From the NCBI GenBank assembly GCA_021789735.1, contig JAJYJB010000064.1, forward strand, positions 1 through 14,748: a stretch of 14,748 nucleotides of DNA, given 5' to 3'. Below are positions 6,215-12,981 of the stretch, in pieces (the first letter of the stretch is position 1; every line of letters begins with the position of its first letter). The notes below the pieces were generated by a model. It did not search any database and was not told the DNA's origin. It saw nothing but the letters and a program-made list of their open reading frames with translations. The stretch comes from Nitrospirota bacterium (lineage in GTDB: Bacteria > Nitrospirota > Thermodesulfovibrionia > Thermodesulfovibrionales > JdFR-88). The translations under genes and the position numbers were made by a program.

Positions 6215-7235
6215 CGGGGTTACCTTTCAGAGGGAGCATTGCCCTGTTCTTGTCTATTTCCTCCCTTATTATCTCGTACATCTTCTTTCTGGAGAACTCT
6301 GAAGCCACCTTAAGGGCGTTCTTAATGGCCTTTGAAGTGGAGCGGCCATGTCCGATTATGCAGGTGCCGTTTATGCCCAGAAGGGGCGCGCCTCCGTATT
6401 CCGCATAATCCGTCTTCTTTTTAAAACCCCTCAGCGCGTTCTTTATGAACAGGTAGCCAAGCCTCCCGGTAGGCAGGCTTCCGATCTCCTGCTTGAGCAT
6501 TTTTATCACCGTCTCGGCCAGCCCCTCGCTGGTCTTTAGAACTATATTGCCAACAAAACCGTCGCAGACGACAACGTCCGCCTCGCCCGAAAAGAGGTCT
6601 TTGCCTTCTATGTTGCCCATGAAGTTCAGCCCGGCAGGCTGTATGAGCTTGAAGGACTCTTTCGTAAGCTCGTTGCCCTTGCTCTCCTCTTCGCCTATGG
6701 AAAGGATGGCGACCCGCGGGGAAGGCCTGCCAAGGATGTGTTTCGCAAAAGCGTTGCCCATGAGCGCGAACTGAAACAGGTTCACGGGATTGCAGTCCAC
6801 GTTGGCGCCAGCGTCTATGAGGACAAAGGGTTTTTTAAAGGTGGGCATCATTGCCGCAATGGCGGGCCTGTCAACGCCCGCGGAGGCCCCAAGCACAATG
6901 AGGGCAAGCGCCATTACCACGCCTGAATGCCCGGCGCTCACCACCGCGTCCGCTTCCCCCGCCTTGACCAGATCTACGGCCCTGCGGATGGAGGAGTTCC
7001 TTTTTTTCCTTATCGCCGCCATGGGGGACTCCCCCATGCCTATGGCTTCCGGGGCGTGGATTATCCTGATCCTCAAGGCCGGGAACCGTTTGCCAAGGAG
7101 CTCCTTTTTTACGGCCGGCTCATCCCCCACAAGTATGATCTCCAGATCGTCATACTCGTTCAAGGCTTCGACAGCGCCCTCCACGATAGCCGAAGGGGCG
7201 TGGTCGCCGCCCATTGCGTCCAGCGCGATTATCAT
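6201..7235 (-). CDS. plsX: Phosphate acyltransferase PlsX
   Basis: 344 residues, normal for PlsX. It converts acyl-ACP and phosphate to acyl-phosphate, the donor for PlsY in the first step of phosphatidic acid synthesis, at the inner face of the membrane. Family motifs are present: ALDAMGGDHAP at the N-terminus, SAGHSG, DAGANVDC, NIEGKDLFSG, CDGFVGN and the late GGAPLLGINGTCIIGHG. The start overlaps the rpmF stop by 4 bp (ATGA), and the end overlaps fabH by 14 bp. The rpmF-plsX-fabH order is conserved across many bacteria and ties membrane lipid synthesis to ribosome production. Confidence 0.97.
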   Translation of the reverse strand: MIIALDAMGGDHAPSAIVEGAVEALNEYDDLEIILVGDEPAVKKELLGKRFPALRIRIIHAPEAIGMGESPMAAIRKKRNSSIRRAVDLVKAGEADAVVSAGHSGVVMALALIVLGASAGVDRPAIAAMMPTFKKPFVLIDAGANVDCNPVNLFQFALMGNAFAKHILGRPSPRVAILSIGEEESKGNELTKESFKLIQPAGLNFMGNIEGKDLFSGEADVVVCDGFVGNIVLKTSEGLAETVIKMLKQEIGSLPTGRLGYLFIKNALRGFKKKTDYAEYGGAPLLGINGTCIIGHGRSTSKAIKNALKVASEFSRKKMYEIIREEIDKNRAMLPLKGNPVAAG

Positions 7236-7420
7236 CCCTCTTTTTCGACTACCGCGAGTATCTTGCGTCCGTCATACATCCCGCACGCCGGACAAACCCT
7301 GTGAGGCATCTTGGGTTCGCTGCACTCGGGGCAGGCCACCACCGCAGGCTGCTGGCCCTTCCAGTTTGCCCTCCTTTTGTCTCTCCGGCTCCTGGTGTGT
7401 CTGTGTGTCGGGTTGGCCAT
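7232..7420 (-). CDS. rpmF: 50S ribosomal protein L32
   Basis: 62 residues with the typical L32 start MANPTHRHTRSRRDKRRA and a zinc-binding four-cysteine set, C30-x2-C33 and C43-x2-C46 (CPEC, CPAC), so this is the zinc-containing C+ form. An excellent Shine-Dalgarno (AAGGAG, 7 nt upstream) precedes the ATG at 7420. It lies 66 bp after yceD in a spacer containing an A/T-only tract, and overlaps plsX by 4 bp. Confidence 0.98.
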   Translation of the reverse strand: MANPTHRHTRSRRDKRRANWKGQQPAVVACPECSEPKMPHRVCPACGMYDGRKILAVVEKEG

Positions 7421-7445
7421 CTTTCTCTCCTTTCCAAGAAAAGAC

Positions 7446-7475
7446 TAAAAAATAAAATTTTTTATTTTAAAAAAA
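7446..7475. other. A/T-only tract between yceD and rpmF
   Basis: Thirty consecutive A/T bases made of alternating A and T runs, partly self-complementary, inside a GC-rich region. It ends just upstream of the rpmF Shine-Dalgarno. It may be an unstructured spacer, an RNA processing site or a weak bidirectional terminator-like element, but no G/C stem accompanies it. Similar tracts lie at 11041-11054 and 12097-12122. Confidence 0.35.
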
Positions 7476-7486
7476 TCCGGTTTGAT

Positions 7487-8011
7487 TCAGTTTTTTCTGT
7501 TGCCGTTTTTATTCCCCTCGAAATATTTCTTAAGCTCATCGAATTTCGAAGGCGGCGCCGCGTCTCCTGATGGGCATATGCACCCCTCCACGTTCAGGTC
7601 GCGCCCGCACCGTGGGCAAATACCCTTGCATGCCTCGCTGCAGAGCACTTTTATCGGCACGTTAAGGAGGATCTGTTCGGAGGCGATAACGCCGGTGTCA
7701 ATCTCGTCTGCCCTGTAAAAACCCATATCAAGCTCTTTTTTCCCTATCGCCCCATGTTCTTCTTCCATATCTTCCACGGGGTTGTAGACCAGGTCCACCG
7801 GCATGGAAACGTCCCTGACGAACTCCTGAAGGCACCTGCTGCACGTAAGCCTCATGCCGGCCTCCACCTTGCCTTTCACGAGGACCTGGGGGCCTCTCTT
7901 GTCAATATGGAAGCTGACGCTGGCCTGCGTTTCATGCTCGTTGAGCCGGACAGCGGTCTGCTCGTCGACGTCCAATCCTTCTTCGGGTATCTCCGAAACC
8001 TTGATCTTCAT
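7487..8011 (-). CDS. yceD: YceD/DUF177 family protein (23S rRNA accumulation factor)
   Basis: 174 residues from ATG 8011. The DUF177 signature CSRCLQEF (C57, C60) is followed by an acidic stretch and a C-terminal cysteine cluster (C124, C128, C132, C135, C144, C146; CPRCG within it) that probably binds zinc. YceD homologues are required for normal 23S rRNA accumulation and are usually encoded just before rpmF, as here. The frame is open back to 8095, but the promoter at 8040-8067 lies inside that extension, and an AAGGGA ribosome binding site precedes 8011, so the shorter start is correct. It is probably the first gene of yceD-rpmF-plsX-fabH. Confidence 0.93.
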   Translation of the reverse strand: MKIKVSEIPEEGLDVDEQTAVRLNEHETQASVSFHIDKRGPQVLVKGKVEAGMRLTCSRCLQEFVRDVSMPVDLVYNPVEDMEEEHGAIGKKELDMGFYRADEIDTGVIASEQILLNVPIKVLCSEACKGICPRCGRDLNVEGCICPSGDAAPPSKFDELKKYFEGNKNGNRKN

Positions 8012-8039
8012 CACGGCAATCCCTTTTGTAATCCTAAAT

Positions 8040-8067
8040 CTTATAGATTCGGGCAGGATTATGTCAA
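8040..8067 (-). promoter_or_regulatory. Sigma70-type promoter of the yceD-rpmF-plsX-fabH operon
   Basis: On the minus strand a perfect TTGACA (8062-8067) is followed after 16 bp by TATAAG (8040-8045). Transcription should begin near 8033, giving a leader of about 21 nt with AAGGGA before the ATG at 8011. This is the best -35 in the window, and here, unlike at the leaderless candidates, a ribosome binding site is present. Confidence 0.65.
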
Positions 8068-8116
8068 TCAAAAAAAGAAAACGCGGCCCGCCCAATCCTC
8101 GCCTTCCAAAAAATTT

Positions 8117-8151
8117 AAAAAAAAACCTTAAGCCGGCCGGTTGAACTTAAG
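8117..8151 (-). terminator. Probable intrinsic terminator of the HsdR-N-like gene
   Basis: On the minus strand CTTAAG (8146-8151) can pair with CTTAAG (8127-8132), enclosing a loop that contains CCGGCCGG, and is followed by nine T residues (8117-8125). The stop codon of the HsdR-N-like gene lies inside the stem. The stem is short and AT-rich, so efficiency is uncertain, but the T-run and position fit. Confidence 0.45.
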
Positions 8152-8742
8152 CGGGATGATCTGCCCGGAGGTTTTTTTCTTTTGCTGCACGCCGGCCGCG
8201 CCGGGACCGCACGCCCCTGGCACTCCGCAGTCAAGGCCGTTGAAGGCAAGCAGTATGCGGCGCTCCTTCTCGGCCCTTTCGGGAGGTAGCGCGGCAAGCC
8301 AGGAACCCGCGATCAGCGTGGCGGCGGACTTATCGGGGATCGCCGCCAGGTCCTCCGAGACAAGCTCACCGTTTTCGGTCCTCATGACCCTCGAATGGTC
8401 GGAGCGTGTCACGACGGAAAACGGTATCATGACATTTTTTTCCACCACACGGCTGAAGGCAAGCACGTGCCGCTCTATCGATTCCAGCGCGGAAACGGCG
8501 CATTTTATCGCGACGATCCTTTTGCCTCCCGCCCGGACGATGAAATCCACCGAGCACCGCTCCCTCTGTGTGCTTGTCTCGACCTCAAAGGGCGCGTCTA
8601 TCTCTATGTCCTCTTCCAGATAGCCTTTCTCCCTCACCAGGAACTCATACACCCGCTCCCTGATGAATCCGGTCATCATAACGATGCCCCGCTCCTCTTC
8701 CCTGAGCTTTTCAAGGACCATCTTTTCTCTTTCACGATCCAT
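8128..8742 (-). CDS. Type I restriction enzyme R N-terminal-like protein (stand-alone)
   Basis: 204 residues from ATG 8742 (an in-frame ATG at 8757 would add five residues but overlaps the -10 box). The first 130 residues resemble the HSDR_N_2 (PF13588) PD-(D/E)xK-like fold: a helix near MMTGFIRERVYEFLV, then D66 in CSVDFIV, then K80 in IVAIKCA. The acidic residue expected two before this Lys is Ala78, so nuclease activity is doubtful. There is no helicase/ATPase part and no hsdM or hsdS nearby, so it is not a working restriction system. I recall similar stand-alone proteins in anaerobic deltaproteobacteria carrying a KC at this point. The Gly/Ala/Pro-rich tail (residues 170-190) looks disordered. 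The gene has its own promoter and terminator. Function is unknown. Confidence 0.72.
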   Translation of the reverse strand: MDREREKMVLEKLREEERGIVMMTGFIRERVYEFLVREKGYLEEDIEIDAPFEVETSTQRERCSVDFIVRAGGKRIVAIKCAVSALESIERHVLAFSRVVEKNVMIPFSVVTRSDHSRVMRTENGELVSEDLAAIPDKSAATLIAGSWLAALPPERAEKERRILLAFNGLDCGVPGACGPGAAGVQQKKKTSGQIIPLKFNRPA

Positions 8743-8748
8743 AAAAAA

Positions 8749-8778
8749 ATTATACAACCCCCGCCTGTTTTATTCCAA
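8749..8778 (-). promoter_or_regulatory. Promoter abutting the HsdR-N-like start (leaderless arrangement)
   Basis: A perfect TATAAT (8749-8754, minus strand) ends 6 nt before the ATG at 8742, placing the predicted transcription start on the A of the ATG. TTGGAA (8773-8778, four of six matches) sits 18 bp upstream. There is no Shine-Dalgarno. Confidence 0.5.
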
Positions 8779-8801
8779 GGGCCCTGTTTGTTTCATAAGA
8801 T

Positions 8802-8846
8802 GCGGCCCGAACGGCCATGGCGGCTCACACGCTCAAACGGGGCCGC
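8802..8846. repeat. Inverted repeat between the divergent HsdR-N-like and pheA promoters
   Basis: GCGGCCC (8802-8808) and GGGCCGC (8840-8846) form a perfect 7-bp G/C inverted repeat with a 31-nt spacer that itself contains the palindrome GCCATGGC. It ends 8 bp upstream of the pheA -35. No T-run follows on either strand, so it is more likely a regulator site or chance than a terminator. Confidence 0.35.
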
Positions 8847-8854
8847 TAAAAGCC

Positions 8855-8884
8855 TTGAAAATGTAAGAAAAAAAGTTTTATCCT
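8855..8884 (+). promoter_or_regulatory. Candidate promoter of the aromatic amino acid operon
   Basis: TTGAAA (8855-8860, five of six matches) and TATCCT (8879-8884, four of six) are 18 bp apart. The predicted start is near 8891, leaving a leader of only about 6 nt before the pheA ATG. No ribosome binding site and no room for a leader-peptide attenuator are seen, so control by a tRNA-Phe or leader attenuator is unlikely from this promoter. Confidence 0.45.
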
Positions 8885-8896
8885 AGTTGTATCCCC

Positions 8897-9979
8897 ATGG
8901 GCAAAATAGAAGACCTTAGAAAAAACATAGACGCCATAGACCTTGACATCCTCAAGCTCCTGAACGAGCGGGCCGGCCTCGCCCTGGAGATAGGCAGGGA
9001 GAAGAAGGAAAAGAACATGAGCTGCTATGCTCCGGAAAGGGAGAAAGAGGTCATCTCCAACCTGATAAAGCACAATCCCGGCCCCCTTCCGGACAGCGCC
9101 GTAAAAAGCCTTTACATGGACATAATATCGGCCTCGCGGTCTCTGGAAGAGCCGCTCCGGGTGGCCTATTTCGGGCCGGTCGCGACGTTCACTCACATGG
9201 CCGCGATAAGACATTTCGGGTCCTCTGCGGATTTCATACCGGCCGACAGCATAAGGAGCGTTTTTCAGGAAGTGGAGTCCGGCAGGGCAAGCTACGGCGT
9301 AGTGCCCATAGAGAACTCCAGTGAAGGGGTCGTAAATTACACGCTGGACGTGTTTGTGGATTCCGAGCTGCTTGTGGCAGGTGAGATGATGCTTGAAATA
9401 TCCCAGAACCTGCTCTCCCTGAGCGGAGACCCTTCGAAGGCGAAGCGCATCTACTCCTTCCTGCCCGCCACCGCCCAGTGCAAGGGATGGCTCGAAAAGA
9501 ACATGCCCTCCGTTCCTATTGTTGAGGCATCAAGCACGGCGAAGGCGGCCGAGATCGCCTCCAGTGATCCGGACGGCGCCGCGATCGCCAGCGAAGCGGC
9601 AGCCGGCATATACAACCTGAAATTCGTGGCCAGGGACATCCAGGACGGAAAGCACAACTTTACCCGTTTTCTTGTTATAAGCAAGCAATACCCCGGAAGG
9701 ACGGGAAGAGACAAGACATCCATAATGTTCTCGGTGAAGAACCGGCCGGGGGCGCTCTATGATGTCCTGGCCCCGCTAAAAAAGGCGGGCATTAACCTGA
9801 CGAAGATAGAGTCGCGCCCTTCAAGGAGAAAAGCATGGGAATATATCTTCTTTGTGGACATGCGTGGGCATGTGCAGGACAAGCCGCTCCATAAGGCGAT
9901 CGAGGCGATAAAAAAAGACTGCCTGTATCTTAAGATACTAGGCTCGTATCCGATGGTGGACGATGATAAAAGCCCCTGA
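8897..9979 (+). CDS. pheA: Bifunctional chorismate mutase / prephenate dehydratase
   Basis: 360 residues in the order AroQ chorismate mutase (1-85), prephenate dehydratase (about 88-265) and ACT domain (about 272-350). It converts chorismate to prephenate and then phenylpyruvate in the cytoplasm. The dehydratase motifs are YFGPVATF, VVPIENSSEG and the catalytic TRF (T256-R257-F258, TRFLVIS). The ACT domain carries GAL (285-287) and ESRP (305-308), the phenylalanine-binding motifs, so feedback inhibition by phenylalanine is expected. The first residue of the usual GPxGTF motif context is altered (GPVATF), which looks tolerable. The 3' end overlaps hisC by 17 bp. The ATG has no Shine-Dalgarno and lies about 6 nt after the predicted transcription start. 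Confidence 0.96.
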   Translation: MGKIEDLRKNIDAIDLDILKLLNERAGLALEIGREKKEKNMSCYAPEREKEVISNLIKHNPGPLPDSAVKSLYMDIISASRSLEEPLRVAYFGPVATFTHMAAIRHFGSSADFIPADSIRSVFQEVESGRASYGVVPIENSSEGVVNYTLDVFVDSELLVAGEMMLEISQNLLSLSGDPSKAKRIYSFLPATAQCKGWLEKNMPSVPIVEASSTAKAAEIASSDPDGAAIASEAAAGIYNLKFVARDIQDGKHNFTRFLVISKQYPGRTGRDKTSIMFSVKNRPGALYDVLAPLKKAGINLTKIESRPSRRKAWEYIFFVDMRGHVQDKPLHKAIEAIKKDCLYLKILGSYPMVDDDKSP

Positions 9980-11045
9980 CCACGTCCTTAAAGTCAAGGC
10001 TTATGTGCCCGGCAAGCCCATCGAAGAGCTTGCGCGCGAGCTTGGTATCAAGGACCCGGTGAAACTGGCCTCCAACGAGAACCCGCTTGGCCCCTCTCCG
10101 CTTGCCATGGAAGCGGTCCTTTCCGAGGCAAAAAAAGGGCTTTTGAACCGGTACCCTGATGGGAACGGCTTTTATCTCAAAAAGAAACTTTCCCAGTCCC
10201 TGGGCGTTGACACGCAGTGGCTTATTCTGGGCAACGGTTCAAACGAGCTCATTGATATATCCGCAAGGACCTTTTTGCGCCACGGAGACGAGGCTGTAAT
10301 GGCTGCGCCTTCTTTCGTGGTCTATTCCATGTCCGCCACGCTGCAGGGCGCAACCCCCGTCGAGATACCCCTTACCAATGATCTGAGGCACGACCTGCAG
10401 CGTATGGCGCAGGCCGTCACCCCTAAGACCAGGATGGTCTTCATAGCGAACCCGAACAACCCGACCGGCACCATAAACTACCGATCCGAATATGACAAAT
10501 TCTTTGCCGCGGTCCCGGACGGTGTGCTGGTCGTCCTCGATGAGGCATATCTCGAGTACGTTACGGACCGTGATTACCCTGACAGCATGAAACACCTGGC
10601 CCAGGGGAAAAACGTTCTCATACTAAGGACGTTCTCAAAGATATACGGGCTCGCGGGCCTGAGGACCGGCTACGGGATCAGCCACCCGGAAATACTGGCC
10701 CAGATGGAGAGGGTGCGCGCGCCTTTCAACTCAAACTCCGTAGGCCAGGCGGCGGCGATACGGGCCCTGGATGATGCCGCCCACGTCAGCCGCTCCAGGG
10801 AGGTCAACGCGCAGGGAAAGGAATTTTTGTACCGGGAGCTTTCCGCCCTGGGTTGCGACTACGCGCCGACGGAGGCCAATTTCATCTACATTCGCGTTAA
10901 AGATCCGCAGGGCCTTTTTAACGCCCTGCTTAAGGAAGGGGTTATAATAAGGCCCGCCGGCCGGGACGCGGTCCGCGTCACCATCGGGCTGCCGGAAGAA
11001 AACAAAAGGTTCATTCATGCGCTTAAAAAAAGCGGCCTGAAATAA
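9963..11045 (+). CDS. hisC: HisC-family aminotransferase (histidinol-phosphate / aromatic)
   Basis: 360-residue class I/II PLP aminotransferase of the HisC type. Visible motifs are SNENPLGPS near residue 37, NPNNPTG (163-169), DEAYLEY, the PLP lysine K226 in TFSKIYGLAGLR, and the C-terminal RVTIGLP whose Arg binds the substrate carboxylate or phosphate side. The gene sits between pheA and aroF/tyrA rather than in a his operon. By analogy with Bacillus subtilis, where hisC lies beside tyrA and the protein also transaminates aromatic keto acids, it probably makes Phe and Tyr from phenylpyruvate and 4-hydroxyphenylpyruvate, possibly in addition to its histidine role. The ATG at 9963 overlaps pheA by 17 bp. 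Family certainty is high; substrate is inferred. Confidence 0.9.
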   Translation: MIKAPDHVLKVKAYVPGKPIEELARELGIKDPVKLASNENPLGPSPLAMEAVLSEAKKGLLNRYPDGNGFYLKKKLSQSLGVDTQWLILGNGSNELIDISARTFLRHGDEAVMAAPSFVVYSMSATLQGATPVEIPLTNDLRHDLQRMAQAVTPKTRMVFIANPNNPTGTINYRSEYDKFFAAVPDGVLVVLDEAYLEYVTDRDYPDSMKHLAQGKNVLILRTFSKIYGLAGLRTGYGISHPEILAQMERVRAPFNSNSVGQAAAIRALDDAAHVSRSREVNAQGKEFLYRELSALGCDYAPTEANFIYIRVKDPQGLFNALLKEGVIIRPAGRDAVRVTIGLPEENKRFIHALKKSGLK

Positions 11046-11071
11046 AATTTTTTTAGAAACGGGAGGATAAA

Positions 11072-12097
11072 TTGGATATAATCGTACTCAAGCCTGAAGC
11101 CTCTGACGAGGACCTTAAGCACGTCATAAAGAAACTGGAAGGACTGGGCCTTACATCAAGGATATCGAAAGGCACGGAGAGGACAGTTGTCGGCGTCATC
11201 GGGGACACTTCCAAAGTCACCGAGGAAACCAGCGACGCTTTCCGGGCTATACCCGGCGTTGAAAGCGTTATGCGCATATTGAAACCATATAAACTGGCCA
11301 GCAGGGAGTTCAAAAAGTCCGCCACCGTTGTCAAGTGCAAGGGGGTTTCCATAGGCGGCAAAAAGATATGCGTCATCGCGGGCCCCTGTTCCGTCGAGAA
11401 CAAAACGATGATGCTTGAGATCGCAAAACAGGTGAAATCGGCCGGGGCCAATCTACTGCGCGGCGGGGCCTTCAAACCGAGGACTTCCCCCTACTCTTTC
11501 CAGGGGCTTGGCGAAGAAGGACTCCGGCACCTCCAGGCGGCAAGGGAAAAAACGGGGCTCCCGATCGTGACAGAGCTCATGGACCCCAGGGACATGGAGG
11601 CCGTTGAAAAGTACTCGGACATAATACAGATAGGCGCCAGGAACATGCAGAATTTCAGGCTCCTGCTGGAGGTGGGCCAGAGCAGAAAGCCCATCCTCCT
11701 TAAAAGGGGTCTTGCCGCAACCATAAAAGAATGGCTCATGTCCGCCGAGTACATAATGAGCAGGGGCAACCACAACGTCATCATGTGCGAGAGGGGCATC
11801 AGGACATTTGAGACCGCAACCAGGAACACCCTGGACTTAAGCGCGGTGCCGGTGCTCAAGAAACTTACCCATTTGCCTGTAGTGGTGGACCCGAGCCACG
11901 GGGTAGGCGTGCTGGAGCACATACCTTCCATGGCGAAGGCGGCCGTGGCGGCGGGGGCCGACGGTCTACTGATAGAGGTCCACACGAACCCGGAAGAGGC
12001 CCTTTCCGACGGCGAGCAGTCCATGAGGCCGGAGGCCTTCAAAAAATTGATGAAGGAGCTCAAGGCTGTGGCCAAGGCCGTTGGAAGGGACATTTGA
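11072..12097 (+). CDS. aroF: 3-deoxy-7-phosphoheptulonate synthase (DAHP synthase), type I-beta with regulatory domain
   Basis: 341 residues. The N-terminal 70 residues form a ferredoxin-like regulatory domain, then an (alpha/beta)8 barrel, as in the Thermotoga maritima enzyme. It condenses PEP and erythrose 4-phosphate, the first step of the shikimate pathway. Metal ligands are Cys106 (AGPCSVE), His276 (DPSHG), Glu302 (IEVHTNP) and Asp313 (LSDGEQS), spaced exactly as in the T. maritima protein as I recall it. Further motifs are [26 protein letters not shown] and CERGIRTFE. The regulatory domain suggests feedback by tyrosine and/or phenylalanine. The start is TTG at 11072, backed by GGGAGG a few nt upstream; no in-frame ATG would keep the regulatory domain. 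Confidence 0.96.
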   Translation: MDIIVLKPEASDEDLKHVIKKLEGLGLTSRISKGTERTVVGVIGDTSKVTEETSDAFRAIPGVESVMRILKPYKLASREFKKSATVVKCKGVSIGGKKICVIAGPCSVENKTMMLEIAKQVKSAGANLLRGGAFKPRTSPYSFQGLGEEGLRHLQAAREKTGLPIVTELMDPRDMEAVEKYSDIIQIGARNMQNFRLLLEVGQSRKPILLKRGLAATIKEWLMSAEYIMSRGNHNVIMCERGIRTFETATRNTLDLSAVPVLKKLTHLPVVVDPSHGVGVLEHIPSMAKAAVAAGADGLLIEVHTNPEEALSDGEQSMRPEAFKKLMKELKAVAKAVGRDI

Positions 12098-12122
12098 TTT
12101 TTTAAAAAATAAAAATTTAAAA
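12097..12122. other. A/T-only tract between aroF and tyrA
   Basis: Twenty-six consecutive A/T bases right after the aroF stop, ending about 10 nt before tyrA. It contains runs of T and A that are nearly self-complementary but no G/C stem. It leaves tyrA without a recognisable Shine-Dalgarno, so the tract may act as an unstructured ribosome-standby or internal promoter region. Confidence 0.35.
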
Positions 12123-12132
12123 GATAAAGAAC

Positions 12133-12981
12133 ATGTTGTTTGAAAAGACCGCGATTCTGGGGGTCGGGCTCCTTGGGGCCTCCATGGCGCTTGCAATGAA
12201 AAAAAAGGGGATTTCGCTCACCATATCCGGTTCCGGCCGCACGGAGGAGAACCTCCGGGGGGCCCTTGAGAAGGGGATAATAGATTCTTATTCCCTCGAT
12301 CCGCGAGAGGCTGTCAGAGGGGCGGACCTTGTAGTGCTGGCGACCCCGGTAGGGGCGTTTCTTGAGACCGCCCGCGCCATAAAAGATTCACTCGCCAAGG
12401 ACTCGATCCAGACGGACGTGGGAAGCGTAAAAGGCGCGCTCGTTCATGAACTGGAGTCTGTCCTTCCCAGGTTTGTGGGCGCCCACCCGATATCGGGCGG
12501 TGAGCGGTCCGGCGCGGACAATGCCAATGAAGGGCTCTTTGACGGGGTCAGGTGCATAATAACGGGCACCGATCGGACAGAACCACGCGCCCTCGCCCGT
12601 ATAGAGGAGCTTTGGAGGGCCATGGGCTCGAACGTGGAGCGGATGGACCCTGACCTGCACGACAGGATATACGCGCTCGTAAGCCATCTGCCCCACATCC
12701 TGGCCTATTCGCTTGTCAACACGCTGGACACCACCGACAGCCAGTGCATAAGGTTTGCCGGACAGGGTTTTAAGGACACCACCCGCATAGCCCTGAGCTC
12801 TCCCGAGCTGTGGAGGGACGTTTGCGGGCTGAACCGTCAAAACCTCCTGGACTCGATAAAGGCGTTCAAGCGGGAACTGGAAAGGGCCGAGGCCCTCATA
12901 AACGACAGCGACCTTGATGGCCTGGAGGCCGAATTCACGAGGGCAAGGGTCCTGAGGAAGCGCATTGATCAAAAGGATTGA
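12133..12981 (+). CDS. tyrA: Prephenate (or arogenate) dehydrogenase
   Basis: 282 residues. An N-terminal Rossmann domain carries GVGLLGAS for NAD(P), VVLATPVG and TDVGSVKG. A helical dimerisation domain carries GAHPISGGERSG and SHLPH (S184-H188), whose first His is part of the active site, plus FKDTTRIA. It oxidatively decarboxylates prephenate to 4-hydroxyphenylpyruvate, or arogenate to tyrosine; the sequence does not decide between them for me. There is no ACT domain, so end-product control probably acts at AroF and PheA or directly at the active site. The ATG at 12133 has no clear ribosome binding site. The last 17 bp overlap aroA. Confidence 0.94.
   Translation: MLFEKTAILGVGLLGASMALAMKKKGISLTISGSGRTEENLRGALEKGIIDSYSLDPREAVRGADLVVLATPVGAFLETARAIKDSLAKDSIQTDVGSVKGALVHELESVLPRFVGAHPISGGERSGADNANEGLFDGVRCIITGTDRTEPRALARIEELWRAMGSNVERMDPDLHDRIYALVSHLPHILAYSLVNTLDTTDSQCIRFAGQGFKDTTRIALSSPELWRDVCGLNRQNLLDSIKAFKRELERAEALINDSDLDGLEAEFTRARVLRKRIDQKD

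Noticed and set aside
5453..6313. A long plus-strand open frame opposite fabH
   Set aside because: It is antisense to fabH, whose catalytic residues and motifs are intact. Its translation is Arg/His/Gly-rich with no domain, as expected for a shadow frame in GC-rich DNA.
8011..8095. A longer yceD product starting at 8095
   Set aside because: The extra 28 residues would lie across the TTGACA/TATAAG promoter, and the conserved family N-terminus begins at the ATG at 8011, which has a ribosome binding site.
8128..8757. A type I restriction-modification system
   Set aside because: Only an N-terminal-like domain is present. The helicase/translocase part, hsdM and hsdS are absent, and the catalytic motif looks incomplete.
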